Made by a program: the position numbers and the translations under genes | The notes under the pieces: model-generated | Seen by the model: only the letters and a program-made list of their open reading frames with translations | Told to the model about the DNA's origin: nothing | Database searches by the model: none | Shown here: piece by piece, positions 43,921 to 53,674 of the stretch | Position numbering within the stretch: position 1 is the first letter of the stretch | How the letters are laid out: each line of letters starts with the position of its first letter | Assembly: GCF_916618955.1 (NCBI RefSeq) | Contig: NZ_OU745390.1 | Span: 310,001-374,000 of the forward strand | Direction: 5' to 3' | DNA length: 64,000 bases | Source: Pseudomonas sp. Marseille-Q3773 | GTDB lineage: Bacteria > Pseudomonadota > Gammaproteobacteria > Pseudomonadales > Pseudomonadaceae

Positions 43921-44622
43921 ATGTCCGCCTGCCAGACGCCCCTGATCGTCGCCCTGGATTTCCCTACCCGCGAGGCCGCCCTGAAGCTGGCTGACCAGCT
44001 TGACCCTGCGCTGTGTCGGGTGAAGGTTGGCAAGGAGCTGTTCACCAGCAGCGCTTCGGGCATTGTCGAAACCCTGTGCGACAAGGGTTTCGAAGTGTTC
44101 CTGGACCTCAAGTTCCATGACATCCCCAATACCACCGCCATGGCGGTGAAGGCAGCTGCCGAGATGGGCGTATGGATGGTCAACGTACATTGCTCCGGTG
44201 GCCTGCGTATGATGGCGGCCTGCCGTGAGGAACTGGCCAAGCGCAGCGGCCCGCAGCCGTTGCTGATTGGCGTGACCGTGCTGACCAGCATGGAGCGTGA
44301 GGACTTGGCCGGTATAGGCCTGGACATCGACCCGCAGGAGCAGGTGCTGCGCCTGGCGGCGCTGGCCGAGAAGGCCGGCATGGACGGCTTGGTGTGCTCG
44401 GCCCTGGAGGCCCCGGCGCTGAAGGCAGCGCACCCGTCGCTGCAGCTGGTGACGCCGGGTATTCGCCCGGCAGGCAGCGCGCAGGATGACCAGCGGCGGA
44501 TTCTTACCCCGCGCCAGGCGCTGGATGCCGGTTCGGATTACCTGGTGATCGGCCGCCCGATCAGCCAGGCCGCCGACCCGGCGCAGGCGCTGGCAGCGGT
44601 GGTGGCGGAGATTCGTGGGTAA
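43921..44622 (+). CDS. pyrF: Orotidine 5'-phosphate decarboxylase
   Basis: Decarboxylates OMP to UMP, the last step of de novo pyrimidine synthesis. The 233 residues form a TIM barrel: [34 protein letters not shown] strand, the catalytic motif [18 protein letters not shown] (the D-x-K-x-x-D array), [12 protein letters not shown] and the phosphate loop TPGIRPAG. Length is normal for the bacterial group I enzyme. The frame is open from 43843, but the ATG at 43921 gives the expected [13 protein letters not shown] start. A long perfect hairpin follows the gene. Confidence 0.97.
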   Translation: MSACQTPLIVALDFPTREAALKLADQLDPALCRVKVGKELFTSSASGIVETLCDKGFEVFLDLKFHDIPNTTAMAVKAAAEMGVWMVNVHCSGGLRMMAACREELAKRSGPQPLLIGVTVLTSMEREDLAGIGLDIDPQEQVLRLAALAEKAGMDGLVCSALEAPALKAAHPSLQLVTPGIRPAGSAQDDQRRILTPRQALDAGSDYLVIGRPISQAADPAQALAAVVAEIRG

Positions 44623-44645
44623 GTTGCCTGCCTGAGGTGCTCGCC

Positions 44646-44711
44646 TTGAGCACCATGGTGCCTGCTAGATCGAGCGCCGTCCGCGCTGCGCTCGATCTAG
44701 CAGGTGCTCAA
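44646..44711. terminator. Long perfect hairpin between convergent pyrF and oxidoreductase genes
   Basis: Two 17-base arms (44661-44677, starting cctgctagatcg, and 44688-44704) are exactly complementary around a ten-base loop. An outer pair, ttgagcacc (44646-44654) and ggtgctcaa (44703-44711), extends the stem with a six-base bulge on one side. It lies between two convergent genes and would act on both strands. There is no T-run, so it may serve as an RNA-stability or bidirectional Rho-independent-like block. Confidence 0.55.
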
Positions 44712-44748
44712 CCTTCCATGGCCTGCACCCGCAGGCTCAGCCCCGCAA

Positions 44749-45750
44749 TCAAACCTTCAACACCAGCTTGCCAAAGTTCTCCCCACTGAACAGCTTCAGC
44801 AACGTCTCGGGGAAGGTCTCCAACCCGTCCACCACATCCTCCTTGCTCTTCACCTGCCCACTGGCCAGCCACCCGGCAATCTCCTGCGCGGCCTTGCCAT
44901 AGTCCTTGGCATGGTCCATTACCACAAAGCCTTCCATGCGTGCACGATTGACCAGCAGTGACAGGTAGTTGGCCGGGCCTTTCACCGCCTCCTTGTTGTT
45001 GTACTGGCTGATTGCGCCGCAAATCACGATGCGTGCCTTGAAGTTGATGCGGGTCAGCACGGCGTCGAGGATGTCGCCACCCACGTTGTCGAAATACACA
45101 TCCACGCCTTTGGGACATTCGCGCTTGAGGCCGGCCAGCACGTCTTCGGCCTTGTAGTCGATCACCCCGTCAAAGCCCAGCTCGTCTTTCAGGTACTGGC
45201 ATTTCTCGGCCCCGCCGGCAATGCCGACCACACGGCAGCCTTTGATCTTGGCAATCTGCCCGACAATGCTGCCCACCGCGCCAGCCGCACCAGAAATCAC
45301 CACTGTGTCGCCGGCCTTGGGCTGGCCGACTTCGAGCAGGGCGAAGTAGGCGGTCATGCCGGTCATGCCCAGTGCCGACAGGTAGCGGGGCAGGGGGGCC
45401 AGGCTGGGGTCGATCTTGTGCAGGCCCTGGGCATCGCCGGTGAAATAGTCCTGCACGCCAAGGGCGCCGCTTACATGGTCGCCCGGCTTGAAAGCGGGGT
45501 GGTTGGAGGCGACCACCTCGCCAACACCCAGCGCTCGCATCACCTGGCCCAGCGCCACTGGGGGGATGTACGACTTGCCTTCGTTCATCCAGCCGCGCAT
45601 GGCCGGGTCCAGCGACAAGTACAGGTTGCGCACCAGTACCTGGCCTTCGCCGGGTTGTTCGACGGGAACAGTCTCGAAGCTGAAGTCATCACGGCGCACG
45701 GTGCCGACCGGGCGTTTGGCGAGCAGGAAGCGGCGGTTGGTCTGGGTCAT
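44749..45750 (-). CDS. NADP-dependent oxidoreductase (MDR, leukotriene B4 dehydrogenase-like)
   Basis: A 333-residue medium-chain dehydrogenase/reductase without zinc ligands. N-terminal GroES-like domain with NRRFLLAKRPVGTVRRDDF and VRNLYLSLDPAMRGWM; C-terminal Rossmann domain with VVISGAAGAVGSIVGQIAKIKGCRVVGIAGG and VDVYFDNVGGDILDAVL. These are the marks of the CurA/YncB-type prostaglandin/alkenal reductases, which reduce alpha,beta-unsaturated ketones or aldehydes using NADPH. Convergent with pyrF and divergent from the SDR gene that follows. The natural substrate is unknown; a detoxification role is the usual inference. Confidence 0.9.
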   Translation of the reverse strand: MTQTNRRFLLAKRPVGTVRRDDFSFETVPVEQPGEGQVLVRNLYLSLDPAMRGWMNEGKSYIPPVALGQVMRALGVGEVVASNHPAFKPGDHVSGALGVQDYFTGDAQGLHKIDPSLAPLPRYLSALGMTGMTAYFALLEVGQPKAGDTVVISGAAGAVGSIVGQIAKIKGCRVVGIAGGAEKCQYLKDELGFDGVIDYKAEDVLAGLKRECPKGVDVYFDNVGGDILDAVLTRINFKARIVICGAISQYNNKEAVKGPANYLSLLVNRARMEGFVVMDHAKDYGKAAQEIAGWLASGQVKSKEDVVDGLETFPETLLKLFSGENFGKLVLKV

Positions 45751-45925
45751 GGCAGGTCCTTGTGGGCAGTGGAGAGGTTAGGCATCCAATCTACCCTGTT
45801 GATGGAGGCAGGGCCGTAACATCACTGACAAGCATGGTAGCTCAACCGGAGAAGTGATGATGCTGCCCGGCCGGTTACTGGCTGACTATGCTCCGGACCT
45901 CACCCAACACTCTCAGGAGCACGCG

Positions 45926-46687
45926 ATGAGCATGACCTTTTCCGGCCAGGTCGCCCTGGTCACCGGCGGTGCAGCCGGCATCGGCCGGGCAACCGCCCTG
46001 GCGGTCGCCCAGGCGGGCCTGAAGGTGGTGGGGGCCGATCTCGACCCGGCCAGTGGCGAGGCCACTGTTGCGTTGATCCGTGCGGCGGGTGGCGAGGCGC
46101 TGTTCATTGCCTGTGATGTCACCCGCGACGCCGAGGTGCGCCAGTTGCACGAACGCCTGATTGCCGCCTACGGCCGGCTCGACTATGCCTTCAACAATGC
46201 CGGCATCGAGATCGAGCAGGGCCGCCTGGCCGAGGGTAGCGAAGCGGAGTTCGATGCCATCATGGGCGTCAATGTCAAAGGCGTGTGGCTGTGCATGAGG
46301 TACCAGCTGCCGCTGCTGCTGGCCCAGGGCGGAGGTGCGATCGTCAATACCGCTTCGGTCGCGGGGCTTGGCGCGGCGCCGAAAATGAGCATCTACAGCG
46401 CCTCCAAGCACGCGGTGATCGGCCTGACCAAGTCGGCTGCCATTGAATATGCCAAGAAGGGTATCCGTGTGAATGCGGTGTGCCCGGCGGTCATCGACAC
46501 CGACATGTTCCGCCGTGCCTACCAGGCCGACCCGCGCAAGGCCGAGTACGCCGCTGCCATGCACCCGGTGGGTCGGATTGGCAAGGTCGAGGAGATTGCC
46601 AGCGCCGTGCTGTACCTGTGCAGTGACGGCGCAGCGTTTACCACCGGGCATTGCCTGACGGTGGATGGCGGGGCTACGGCGATCTGA
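45926..46687 (+). CDS. SDR family oxidoreductase
   Basis: A 253-residue classical short-chain dehydrogenase. Motifs in order: VALVTGGAAGIGRATALAV (TGxxxGxG), NNAGIEIEQG (NNAG), NTASVAGLGA with the catalytic Ser, YSASKHAVIGLTKSAA (YxxxK), and the C-terminal TGHCLTVDGGATAI. All catalytic residues are present. The ATG at 45926 follows a caggagcacg site; the frame extends further upstream without a ribosome site. It ends 17 bases before the convergent MFS gene. Substrate cannot be named; the family oxidises or reduces small alcohols and ketones. Confidence 0.92.
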   Translation: MSMTFSGQVALVTGGAAGIGRATALAVAQAGLKVVGADLDPASGEATVALIRAAGGEALFIACDVTRDAEVRQLHERLIAAYGRLDYAFNNAGIEIEQGRLAEGSEAEFDAIMGVNVKGVWLCMRYQLPLLLAQGGGAIVNTASVAGLGAAPKMSIYSASKHAVIGLTKSAAIEYAKKGIRVNAVCPAVIDTDMFRRAYQADPRKAEYAAAMHPVGRIGKVEEIASAVLYLCSDGAAFTTGHCLTVDGGATAI

Positions 46688-46704
46688 GGCAACTGTCACT
46701 GCTC

Positions 46705-47850
46705 CTACACCGAGCGTGCCGCCTGGGCGGCTTTCAGCGAGCCGGACAGCAAGGCCAGCCCAAGCGCCACGCACCCCACCGTCAGCATCCCACCGAACAC
46801 CAGCAAGGCCAACCGTGCCCCGAGCCGGTCACTTAGCAGCCCGGTGACGATCACCGGCAAGCTGAAGCCAAGGTACGCCAGCAGGAAGAACCCGGCACTG
46901 GCCCGGGTCTTCTCGCTGCCGGCCAGCTGGTTAACCGCCGCCAGGCCGCCCAGGTAGATAAACCCGTAGCACGCACTGCTGGCCGCTACTGCACCCAGCA
47001 GCACGGCCCCCAGTTGCCCGCTGGCTGCGCCCCAGGCCAGCACGGCATAGCTGCACGGCAATATCAGAAGCCCCAGCAAGGTTGCCGTACGGCTGCCCAG
47101 GCGCCGCGCCATCGGCTGGAACAGCAGCCCGCAGCTGATGACACAAAAGGTCGAGAACCCCGACCAGACGCTAAGCCCATGCTCGCGCAGGATGCCGGGG
47201 AGCAGGGCGATGACCAGCCCCGAGCAGGCCCACGCCAGCAGGATGGCCAGGCCATAGCCAACGCTGCCGCGCGGGTAGCAGGGCAGGCGCAGCATGGGAA
47301 GGCGCTGTGCCGGCCGAGGGTCGGGCAGGCGCCACACCAGCGCCATGGCCAACGCAGCCAGCAGCAACTGCAGATAGAAGCTGCCCGGAGTCAGGCTGGG
47401 GCTGCGCAGTAGGAACAGGCTGGTCAGCGCTGCGCCCAGGCCAAAGCCCAGCGAGGTGCTGGCGGTTACCCAGGTAGCGGCGCGCGGGCCATGCTCGCGG
47501 CCCATCAGCTCGCCCATGTAGGCGGTTGCCGTAGCGGTGGCCAGTGCCGTGCCCAGGCCCAGGCACATGCGCGCCAAGCCCAGGGTCTGCAGGCTGGGGG
47601 CCAGCAACATGAGCCCGGTGGCGACCATCGACAGGGCCAGGGCGGTCAGGATCAACGGCCGACGTCCGACCCGGTCTAGAGCCAGCAGCACCGGCAGTAC
47701 CCCGAGTACATAGCCGGCGAATGCCACGGCCGTGGCGCCAGCGCCCTGGCCGGAAAGGTCGGCGTAGGTGATATACAGTGGGGCCGGCAAGTTGACGGCC
47801 ATGGTGATCAGGCAGAGGGCGAAGGCCAGTCGGGCCGGAGCGAAGGGCAT
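46705..47850 (-). CDS. MFS transporter
   Basis: A 381-residue major facilitator with twelve predicted helices. The cytoplasmic loop 2-3 motif LDRVGRRPLILTAL is visible, as is the DHA-type GxxL pattern MGRE-HGPRAATWVTASTSLG. The start is the ATG at 47850 (MPFAPARLAFALCLITMAVN); the frame continues upstream without a good site. Divergent from a MocR-type regulator at 48015 with 164 bases between them, an arrangement that usually means the regulator controls the transporter. The substrate is unknown; exporters of amino acids, aromatic compounds or drugs are all possible. Confidence 0.88.
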   Translation of the reverse strand: MPFAPARLAFALCLITMAVNLPAPLYITYADLSGQGAGATAVAFAGYVLGVLPVLLALDRVGRRPLILTALALSMVATGLMLLAPSLQTLGLARMCLGLGTALATATATAYMGELMGREHGPRAATWVTASTSLGFGLGAALTSLFLLRSPSLTPGSFYLQLLLAALAMALVWRLPDPRPAQRLPMLRLPCYPRGSVGYGLAILLAWACSGLVIALLPGILREHGLSVWSGFSTFCVISCGLLFQPMARRLGSRTATLLGLLILPCSYAVLAWGAASGQLGAVLLGAVAASSACYGFIYLGGLAAVNQLAGSEKTRASAGFFLLAYLGFSLPVIVTGLLSDRLGARLALLVFGGMLTVGCVALGLALLSGSLKAAQAARSV

Positions 47851-48014
47851 GGTCAGGGTCCTGGTTTGGTCGTGTTTGGGCAAACCGCTTGGCGGGTTTA
47901 TCCGCAAAAGGGCCAGCCCTGCCTACTCTGGTGCCTGCCCATTTCACCCACCAGATACACCCTCAGCGCATTTATGCTTAACTGTTCGCTCGAAACCAGC
48001 AAACAGTAAACCTG

Positions 48015-49412
48015 ATGCACCTGACCCTCGATCGCAACAGTCCTACGCCCCTGGTGCAGCAGCTCACCGACCAGTTGCAAACCTGGATCGACCAGCAGCG
48101 CCTGCGCCCCGGGGCACGCCTGCCGTCAATCCGCGCCCTGGCCCGCAGCCAGGCGGTCAGCGCGTCGTGTGTGATCGAAGCCTATGACCGCCTGGTTGCC
48201 AGTGGCTGGCTGGAAGCGCGCCACGGCACCGGTTTTTTCGTCGCCGAGCGCAAACCAGGCCTGGCAGCAGACGACACCCAACCCTGGGGCGAAGCCGCAG
48301 ACGGCAGTTGGCGGCAATTCCGCGAGGGCCATGACGAACTGCTCAAGCTGGGCTGCGGCTGGCTGCCGAGCAACTGGCGCGCCGCCGCCGAGCTGGCCCA
48401 GGTGGTGCGCCAGGTGAGCCGCGGCAACCCTCAGGACCTGTTCGACTACTGCCCACCCCTGGGCCTTGCCAGCCTGCGCCAGCAGTTGCACAAGCGCCTG
48501 GCGCAACAGGGCGTCACCGCCGGCCCCGAACGTATCCTCACCACCCATGGCGCCAGTCATGGCCTCGATCTGCTGGTGCGCACCTTGCTGCGTCCGGGCG
48601 ACACCGTGCTGGTGGAAAACCCCGGTTATTACAACCTCTACAACCTGCTGCGCCAGCACCAGGTGCAAATGCTTCCGGTACCGCGTGGCGCCGAAGGGCC
48701 CGACCTGGCAACCCTGGAAGCGCTGCTGGGCACGCACCAACCACGCTGCCTGTTCATCAACAGCCTGTACCACAACCCCACCGGCACCAGCCTGGCGCCC
48801 AAGGTGGCGTACCGCCTGCTGGAGCTGGCCCGCGAGCATGACCTGCGCATCATCGAGGACGATATCTACGCCGACTTCCAGGAGGGGCCGGCTACTCGCC
48901 TGGCCACTCTCGACAGCGAGCAGCGGGTCATCTACATGGCCAGCTTCTCGAAAACCCTCAGCAGCTCGCTGCGGGTCGGCTATCTGGTCGCCGACCCGGC
49001 ATTGGTGGCGCGCCTGGCCGAGTTGAAAATGGTCAGTGGTATCGGCACCTCGCGTTTTGCCGAGCAGGTAGTGGGGCAGATGCTGGCCAATGGCAGCTAC
49101 CGCAAGAGCATGCAGCGCCTGCGTGTACGCCTGGGGCAGCACATGGCGAAGTTGCTTGGCCAACTGGAGCTGGCGGGGTGGCAAGTATTCTGCGAACCCT
49201 ATGGCGGCATGTTCGTCTGGGCGCGTGTGCCAGGACGTGATTTTGCCAGCCTGGAGCGCCTGGCGCTGCAGCATGCGGTGCTGCTGACCCCGGGGAGCGC
49301 CTTCGATTACCAGGGCGCTGCCAGCGCCTGGTTGCGCATCAATGTCGCCTATGGGCAGGACGCCCGCGCGCAAGCCTTCTTTCAGCACGCAGGGCGACCT
49401 CCGCAAAGCTGA
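48015..49412 (+). CDS. MocR-type GntR/aminotransferase transcriptional regulator
   Basis: A 465-residue fusion regulator. Residues ~1-75 form a GntR winged helix (LVQQLTDQLQTWIDQQRLRPGARLPSIRALA and VSASCVIEAYDRLVASGWLEARHGTGFFV). The rest is a fold-type I PLP aminotransferase domain: THGASHGLDLL, NPGYYNLYNLL, SLYHNPTGTSLAP, IIEDDIYADF and the PLP lysine in MASFSKTLSSSLRVGYLV. MocR proteins bind PLP or a PLP-substrate adduct and switch promoter activity; PdxR is the best known. Most likely it regulates the divergent MFS gene and itself from the 164-base intergenic region. Confidence 0.92.
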   Translation: MHLTLDRNSPTPLVQQLTDQLQTWIDQQRLRPGARLPSIRALARSQAVSASCVIEAYDRLVASGWLEARHGTGFFVAERKPGLAADDTQPWGEAADGSWRQFREGHDELLKLGCGWLPSNWRAAAELAQVVRQVSRGNPQDLFDYCPPLGLASLRQQLHKRLAQQGVTAGPERILTTHGASHGLDLLVRTLLRPGDTVLVENPGYYNLYNLLRQHQVQMLPVPRGAEGPDLATLEALLGTHQPRCLFINSLYHNPTGTSLAPKVAYRLLELAREHDLRIIEDDIYADFQEGPATRLATLDSEQRVIYMASFSKTLSSSLRVGYLVADPALVARLAELKMVSGIGTSRFAEQVVGQMLANGSYRKSMQRLRVRLGQHMAKLLGQLELAGWQVFCEPYGGMFVWARVPGRDFASLERLALQHAVLLTPGSAFDYQGAASAWLRINVAYGQDARAQAFFQHAGRPPQS

Positions 49413-49529
49413 TAGCGACACGCTCATAGCTATTTGACACTATTCTGGCGTCAGGCCCTTGTTCATCGGCTGGCAACGTTGCCACCCTTGGCCTTCAAGA
49501 TAACCTCGCCAGCAGAAGGGGAATCGGCA

Positions 49530-51470
49530 ATGGGCGCGAGCAAGCACGGTGTGCTGGCCAACCTGGGCATGGCCCGCAAACTCAGCCTGGGTTTTGCTCT
49601 GGTGCTGGTGCTGACCCTGGCGGTAGCGGCAATCGGCATCGCTGCGCTGCACAGCGTTGGCCAGCGCTTCGACAGCCTGCGCCAGCTGGGCCAGTTCAAT
49701 ACCGACCTGCTGCGTCTGCGCCAGCATGAGCAAGCGTTTGCCCTGCGCTCTGACATAAAACAGGCCGAGGCCTTGCGCAGCGGCCTGCAGAGCCTGACCG
49801 AACGTGCGCGTGGCCTGCCGGCACTGGCCGCGGCGGAGGCCGACCTGACGGCCTATGGGCAGGCGTTCGAGGCCTTTGTCGAGGCAGTGCAGGCCAAGGA
49901 ACTGGCGCTGGACATGGCCAGCTGGTCGGTGTCCAGCGTAGCCAACAACCTCGATGTGCTGCAGTCCGGCCTGGCCGACGATGGCGTCTACACCCTCAAG
50001 CAGTCCCAAGGTCAGGAGGGCGGTACCTTCCTGGAACAGGCTGCGCAGGTGGCGCAGGTGTCGCGGCTGATGCTGCAGGCCATGGACGAAGCCCGTGTAC
50101 GCCTGGAAAAAAGCCGCAAAGGTGAAGAGGGCGTCAGCCAGGAGCGCATCGCCCAGACCGTAGAGGCCGCCAGCCTGGTCGGCCAGTTGCAGGGCGCGGT
50201 CAGCGACGCCGGCTACCAGAGTGTGCTGGGCGAAGTGGCGGGGCACATCGGCAGTTTCTCGGAAAAACTCAACGAATACACTGACCAGCTGGCCCGCGAG
50301 CAAGGGCTGAAGGCGCAACTACAGGCCAGTGCCGAGCAGGTCACCGGCCGGGTCGACCAGGCTTACCAGGCGCAGGAGCAGGCGCTGCAGGGCGAACTGC
50401 AGCGCAACGCCGTGGCCATTGGCCTGGCGACAGCCCTGGCACTGCTGGTCGGTGTGCTGGCCGCCTGGTTGATCACCCGTGCCGTGGTCGGCCCGCTCAA
50501 GCATGTGATCGCCCGTGCACAGCGCATTGCCGCCGGCGAGCTGGGCTTTGACGCCCAGGCGCCACGTCGTGATGAAGTGGGCCAGCTGATGCAGGCCATG
50601 CAACAGATGGCGGAGGGGCTGTCGGGAATCGTCAGCGGTTTGCAGCAGGGTATCGAGCAACTGGCCGGTAATGCCCAGGCGCTGTCGGCGGTAACCGAGC
50701 AGACCAACCGCGAAGTGGGTAACCAGAAAGACGAAACCGAGCAGGTGGCGACGGCCATGCAGCAGATGACGGCCACCGTTCACGACGTGGCGCGCAACGC
50801 CGAAGAGGCGGCCCAGGCGGCCCAGGCTGCCGATGAAAAGGTCGATTCGGGGCAGCAGGTGGTGCGCCAGAGCATGCAGCGCATCGAGCAACTGGCGGCG
50901 GCGGCGGAAACCGCCAGCGCCGGTATCGACAGCCTCAGTGCGGAGATCCACACCATTGGCGATGTGCTGGACGTGATCAAGAGCGTGGCCGAACAGACCA
51001 ACCTGCTGGCGCTGAATGCCGCTATCGAAGCCGCCCGCGCGGGTGAGCAGGGGCGTGGCTTTGCCGTGGTCGCTGATGAGGTGCGAGCGCTGGCGCGGCG
51101 TACCCGGCAGTCTACCGAGCAGATCGAGACCTTGGTTGCCAGCCTGCGCGGCAATGCCCAGCAGTCGGTGGCGCAGATTCGCGGCAGTACCGAGCTGGTG
51201 CGTTTGGCGGTGGCCGATGCGCTGCAGACCGAAAGCGCGCTGGGCAGCATTGCGGCGGCGGTGTCATTGATCCAGCAGATGAACCAGCAGATTGCCGCGG
51301 CGGCCGAGCAGCAGAGCTCGGTGGCGGAAGAGATCAGCCGCAGCGTCACGCAAATCCGCGGCAGTGCCGATCAGGCGGCACTGGCGATGCAGGACAATGC
51401 CCGGTCGAGTATCGAGCTGGCGCAGCTGGGTACCGATCTGAAGGGGATGGTGGGGCATTTCAGGTTGTGA
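49530..51470 (+). CDS. Methyl-accepting chemotaxis protein, HBM-type sensor
   Basis: A 646-residue transmembrane chemoreceptor. A helix at about residues 22-43 ([21 protein letters not shown]) and another near 300-325 ([20 protein letters not shown]) bracket a periplasmic all-helical domain of about 255 residues, the size of helical bimodular (HBM) domains as in P. putida McpS. A HAMP domain follows ([19 protein letters not shown]), then the signalling coiled coil with the invariant hairpin region [37 protein letters not shown]. The ATG at 49530 is preferred: it follows agaagggga and gives a short cytoplasmic N-terminus. McpS-like HBM receptors sense organic acids, but this ligand is undetermined. 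Confidence 0.92.
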   Translation: MGASKHGVLANLGMARKLSLGFALVLVLTLAVAAIGIAALHSVGQRFDSLRQLGQFNTDLLRLRQHEQAFALRSDIKQAEALRSGLQSLTERARGLPALAAAEADLTAYGQAFEAFVEAVQAKELALDMASWSVSSVANNLDVLQSGLADDGVYTLKQSQGQEGGTFLEQAAQVAQVSRLMLQAMDEARVRLEKSRKGEEGVSQERIAQTVEAASLVGQLQGAVSDAGYQSVLGEVAGHIGSFSEKLNEYTDQLAREQGLKAQLQASAEQVTGRVDQAYQAQEQALQGELQRNAVAIGLATALALLVGVLAAWLITRAVVGPLKHVIARAQRIAAGELGFDAQAPRRDEVGQLMQAMQQMAEGLSGIVSGLQQGIEQLAGNAQALSAVTEQTNREVGNQKDETEQVATAMQQMTATVHDVARNAEEAAQAAQAADEKVDSGQQVVRQSMQRIEQLAAAAETASAGIDSLSAEIHTIGDVLDVIKSVAEQTNLLALNAAIEAARAGEQGRGFAVVADEVRALARRTRQSTEQIETLVASLRGNAQQSVAQIRGSTELVRLAVADALQTESALGSIAAAVSLIQQMNQQIAAAAEQQSSVAEEISRSVTQIRGSADQAALAMQDNARSSIELAQLGTDLKGMVGHFRL

Positions 51471-51489
51471 TCTGGGCCTGGGGCTTGTG

Positions 51490-51595
51490 TTGCCTGTACC
51501 GGCCTCTTCGCGGGCATGCCCGCTCCCACAGGGAAATAAAGAACCTGAGGGCAGTGTGGGAGCGGGCATGCCCGCGAAGAGGCCGGTATAGGCAA
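51490..51595. repeat. Inverted pair of REP elements
   Basis: Arms 51490-51530 and 51555-51595 are inverted copies of the P. putida-type REP (core ggcctcttcgcgggcatgcc) with a single mismatch over 41 bases and a 24-base spacer. The pair lies between the convergent chemoreceptor and benE genes and can fold into a long hairpin acting as terminator or mRNA stabiliser on both strands. Confidence 0.9.
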
Positions 51596-51604
51596 CAAAT
51601 ACCT

Positions 51605-52795
51605 TCAGGCCTTGCGCGGGTTGAGGATCAGCAAGGTCAACACCCCCGCCACAATCCCCCAGAACGCCGAGCCGATGGAGAACAAGGTCAACCCCGAAGC
51701 CGTGACCATGAAGGTGATCAACGCCGCCTCACGCTCGCGCGCTTCGCTCATGGCCACGGTCAGCCCGTTCATGATCGAGCCGAACAGGGCCAATGCAGCG
51801 ATCGACAGCACCAGCTCTTTTGGCAGCGCCGCAAACAACGCCGCCAAGGTAGCGCCGAACACCCCGGCGATACCATAGAAAATCCCGCACCACACCGCCG
51901 CGGTATAACGTTTGGCCGGGTCTTCATGGGCATGCGGGCCGGTGCAGATCGCCGCGCTGATCGCCGCCAGGTTGACCCCGTGCGAACCGAATGGCGCCAG
52001 CAATAGCGAGGCAAAGCCGGTGGCCGAAATCAACGGCGAGGCCGGTACCTGGTAGCCATCTGCGCGCAGCACGGCCACCCCTGGCATGTTCTGCGAAGTC
52101 ATGGCCACTACGAACAACGGAATGCCGATGCTGATGGTTGCCGCCAGCGAGAAGCTCGGCGTGGTCCACACCGGGGTGGCGGCCTCCAGGCGGAAGCCGC
52201 TGAAGTCCAGCAGGCCGAGGGCGCCGGACAAGGTCGTGCCCACCAGCAGCGCGGCCAGCACGCAGTAGCGCGGCGACAGGCGCTTGACCAGCAGGTAGCT
52301 GAAGAACATGCCCAGTACCAGCAAGGTGCGGTGTTGGGCGGCCACGAAGATTTCGCTGCCGATCTTGAACAGGATGCCGGCCAGCAGCGCCGAGGCCAGC
52401 GAGGCCGGGATGCGTTTGACCAGGCGCTCGAAGCTACCGGTCAGGCCGCAAATCAGCACCAGCACGGCGCAGGTGATGTAGGCGCCAATCGCTTCGCCGT
52501 AGCTGACCCCACCCAGGCTGGTGATCAACAGGGCGGCACCCGGGGTGGACCAGGCCACGGTGATTGGCGTGCGGTAGCGCAGCGACAGGCCGATGCTGCA
52601 TACCGCCATGCCGATCGACAACGCCCAGATCCACGAGGAAATCTGCGCATTGGTCAGCCCGGCCGCCTGGCCGGCCTGGAACATCAGCACCAGCGAACTG
52701 GTATAGCCGGTGAGCATTGCGATGAAACCGGCGACGACCGCCGACGGGGAGCTGTCCGCCAGTGGCCGCAGGCGAGCGGAAGTGGCATCGGTCAT
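51605..52795 (-). CDS. benE: Benzoate/H+ symporter BenE family
   Basis: A 396-residue polytopic transporter of the BenE family. Typical segments: SPSAVVAGFIAMLTGYTSSLVLMFQAGQAAGL, ISSWIWALSIGMAVC, TPITVAWSTPGAALLITSL, VFVVAMTSQNMPGVAVLRADGY-like stretch, and PFGSHGVNLAAISAAICTGPHAHEDPAKRY, the latter diagnostic. It would import benzoate or a related aromatic acid with protons. No ben catabolic genes are next to it, so it is a stand-alone copy and its substrate may differ from benzoate. The ATG at 52795 has an aagga site; it ends nine bases from a REP pair. Confidence 0.9.
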   Translation of the reverse strand: MTDATSARLRPLADSSPSAVVAGFIAMLTGYTSSLVLMFQAGQAAGLTNAQISSWIWALSIGMAVCSIGLSLRYRTPITVAWSTPGAALLITSLGGVSYGEAIGAYITCAVLVLICGLTGSFERLVKRIPASLASALLAGILFKIGSEIFVAAQHRTLLVLGMFFSYLLVKRLSPRYCVLAALLVGTTLSGALGLLDFSGFRLEAATPVWTTPSFSLAATISIGIPLFVVAMTSQNMPGVAVLRADGYQVPASPLISATGFASLLLAPFGSHGVNLAAISAAICTGPHAHEDPAKRYTAAVWCGIFYGIAGVFGATLAALFAALPKELVLSIAALALFGSIMNGLTVAMSEAREREAALITFMVTASGLTLFSIGSAFWGIVAGVLTLLILNPRKA

Positions 52796-52940
52796 GAACA
52801 AAATCCTTGTAAAGGTGTAAGCAGTTTTTTCAGACTACAGCGCGCAAGAATGATCCTTGCCATACAGCGGCCATTGCTTTTAGCCGTACAGTCGCCAACT
52901 ATTGGGCGCAAATGCAGAACTGCTTGGGAGTGAAGGGGCG

Positions 52941-53543
52941 ATGTACAAGGTCTATGGCGACTACCAGTCGGGCAATTGCTACAAGATCAAGCTGATGTTG
53001 AGCCTGCTGGGCCGGCCGTATGAGTGGCAGCCGGTGGACATTCTCAAGGGCGAGACGGAAACGCCTGAATTTCTGGCGATGAACCCCAACGGCAAGGTGC
53101 CGGTATTACAACTGGAAGACGGCAGCTACCTGTGGGAGTCCAATGCCATCCTCAACTTCCTGGCCGACGGCAGCGAGTTCCTGCCTGCCGAGCCGCGCCT
53201 GCGTACGCAGGTGCTGCAGTGGCAATTCTTCGAACAGTACAGCCATGAGCCGTACATCGCCGTGGCGCGTTTCATCCAGTTCTACCTGGGCTTGCCAGAT
53301 GATCGCGTGGAGGAGTATCGCAAGCTGCACAAGGGCGGCTACAAGGCACTGAGGGTGATGGAGCGGCAGTTGCAGATGACGCCGTACCTGGTCGGTGACC
53401 AGTACTCGATTGCCGATGTGGCGTTGTATGCCTACACCCATGTGGCGCAGCAGGGCGGGTTCGACCTGGCCGATTACCCGGCAGTGAGGACCTGGCTGGA
53501 GCGGGTCAGCAGCCACCCACGGCATGTGCCGATGGTGGGCTGA
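52941..53543 (+). CDS. Glutathione S-transferase
   Basis: A 200-residue cytosolic GST. The N-terminal thioredoxin-like domain has MYKVYGDYQSGNCYKIKLMLSLLG, with Ser or neighbouring polar residues available to activate glutathione, the cis-Pro motif NGKVPVLQL and the glutathione-gamma-glutamyl motif LWESNAILNFLA. The helical C-terminal domain includes YLVGDQYSIADVALYAYTH, the N-capping box of the family. The ATG at 52941 follows aaggggcg. Substrate unknown. It faces the convergent glutaredoxin-like gene across a REP pair. Confidence 0.92.
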   Translation: MYKVYGDYQSGNCYKIKLMLSLLGRPYEWQPVDILKGETETPEFLAMNPNGKVPVLQLEDGSYLWESNAILNFLADGSEFLPAEPRLRTQVLQWQFFEQYSHEPYIAVARFIQFYLGLPDDRVEEYRKLHKGGYKALRVMERQLQMTPYLVGDQYSIADVALYAYTHVAQQGGFDLADYPAVRTWLERVSSHPRHVPMVG

Positions 53544-53550
53544 CCTTTAG

Positions 53551-53660
53551 CCGGTACCGGCCTCTTCGCGGGTAAACCCGCTCCCACAGGGAAATCACAG
53601 GACCTGACGACAGTGGAGTACCTGTGGGAGCGGGTTCACCCGCGAAAGGGCCAGTACAGG
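53551..53660. repeat. Inverted pair of REP elements
   Basis: One arm at 53551-53590 (core ccggcctcttcgcgggtaaa) and an inverted copy at about 53620-53660 (core ctgtgggagcgggttcaccc). The central loop bases differ between arms, unlike the pair at 51490. It lies between the convergent GST and glutaredoxin-like genes and probably terminates both. Confidence 0.85.
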
Positions 53661-53674
53661 CCGCCTACAAACGG

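Noticed and set aside
48126..49427. 433-residue minus-strand open frame opposite the MocR gene
   Set aside because: Shadow frame of a complete MocR regulator with all expected motifs.
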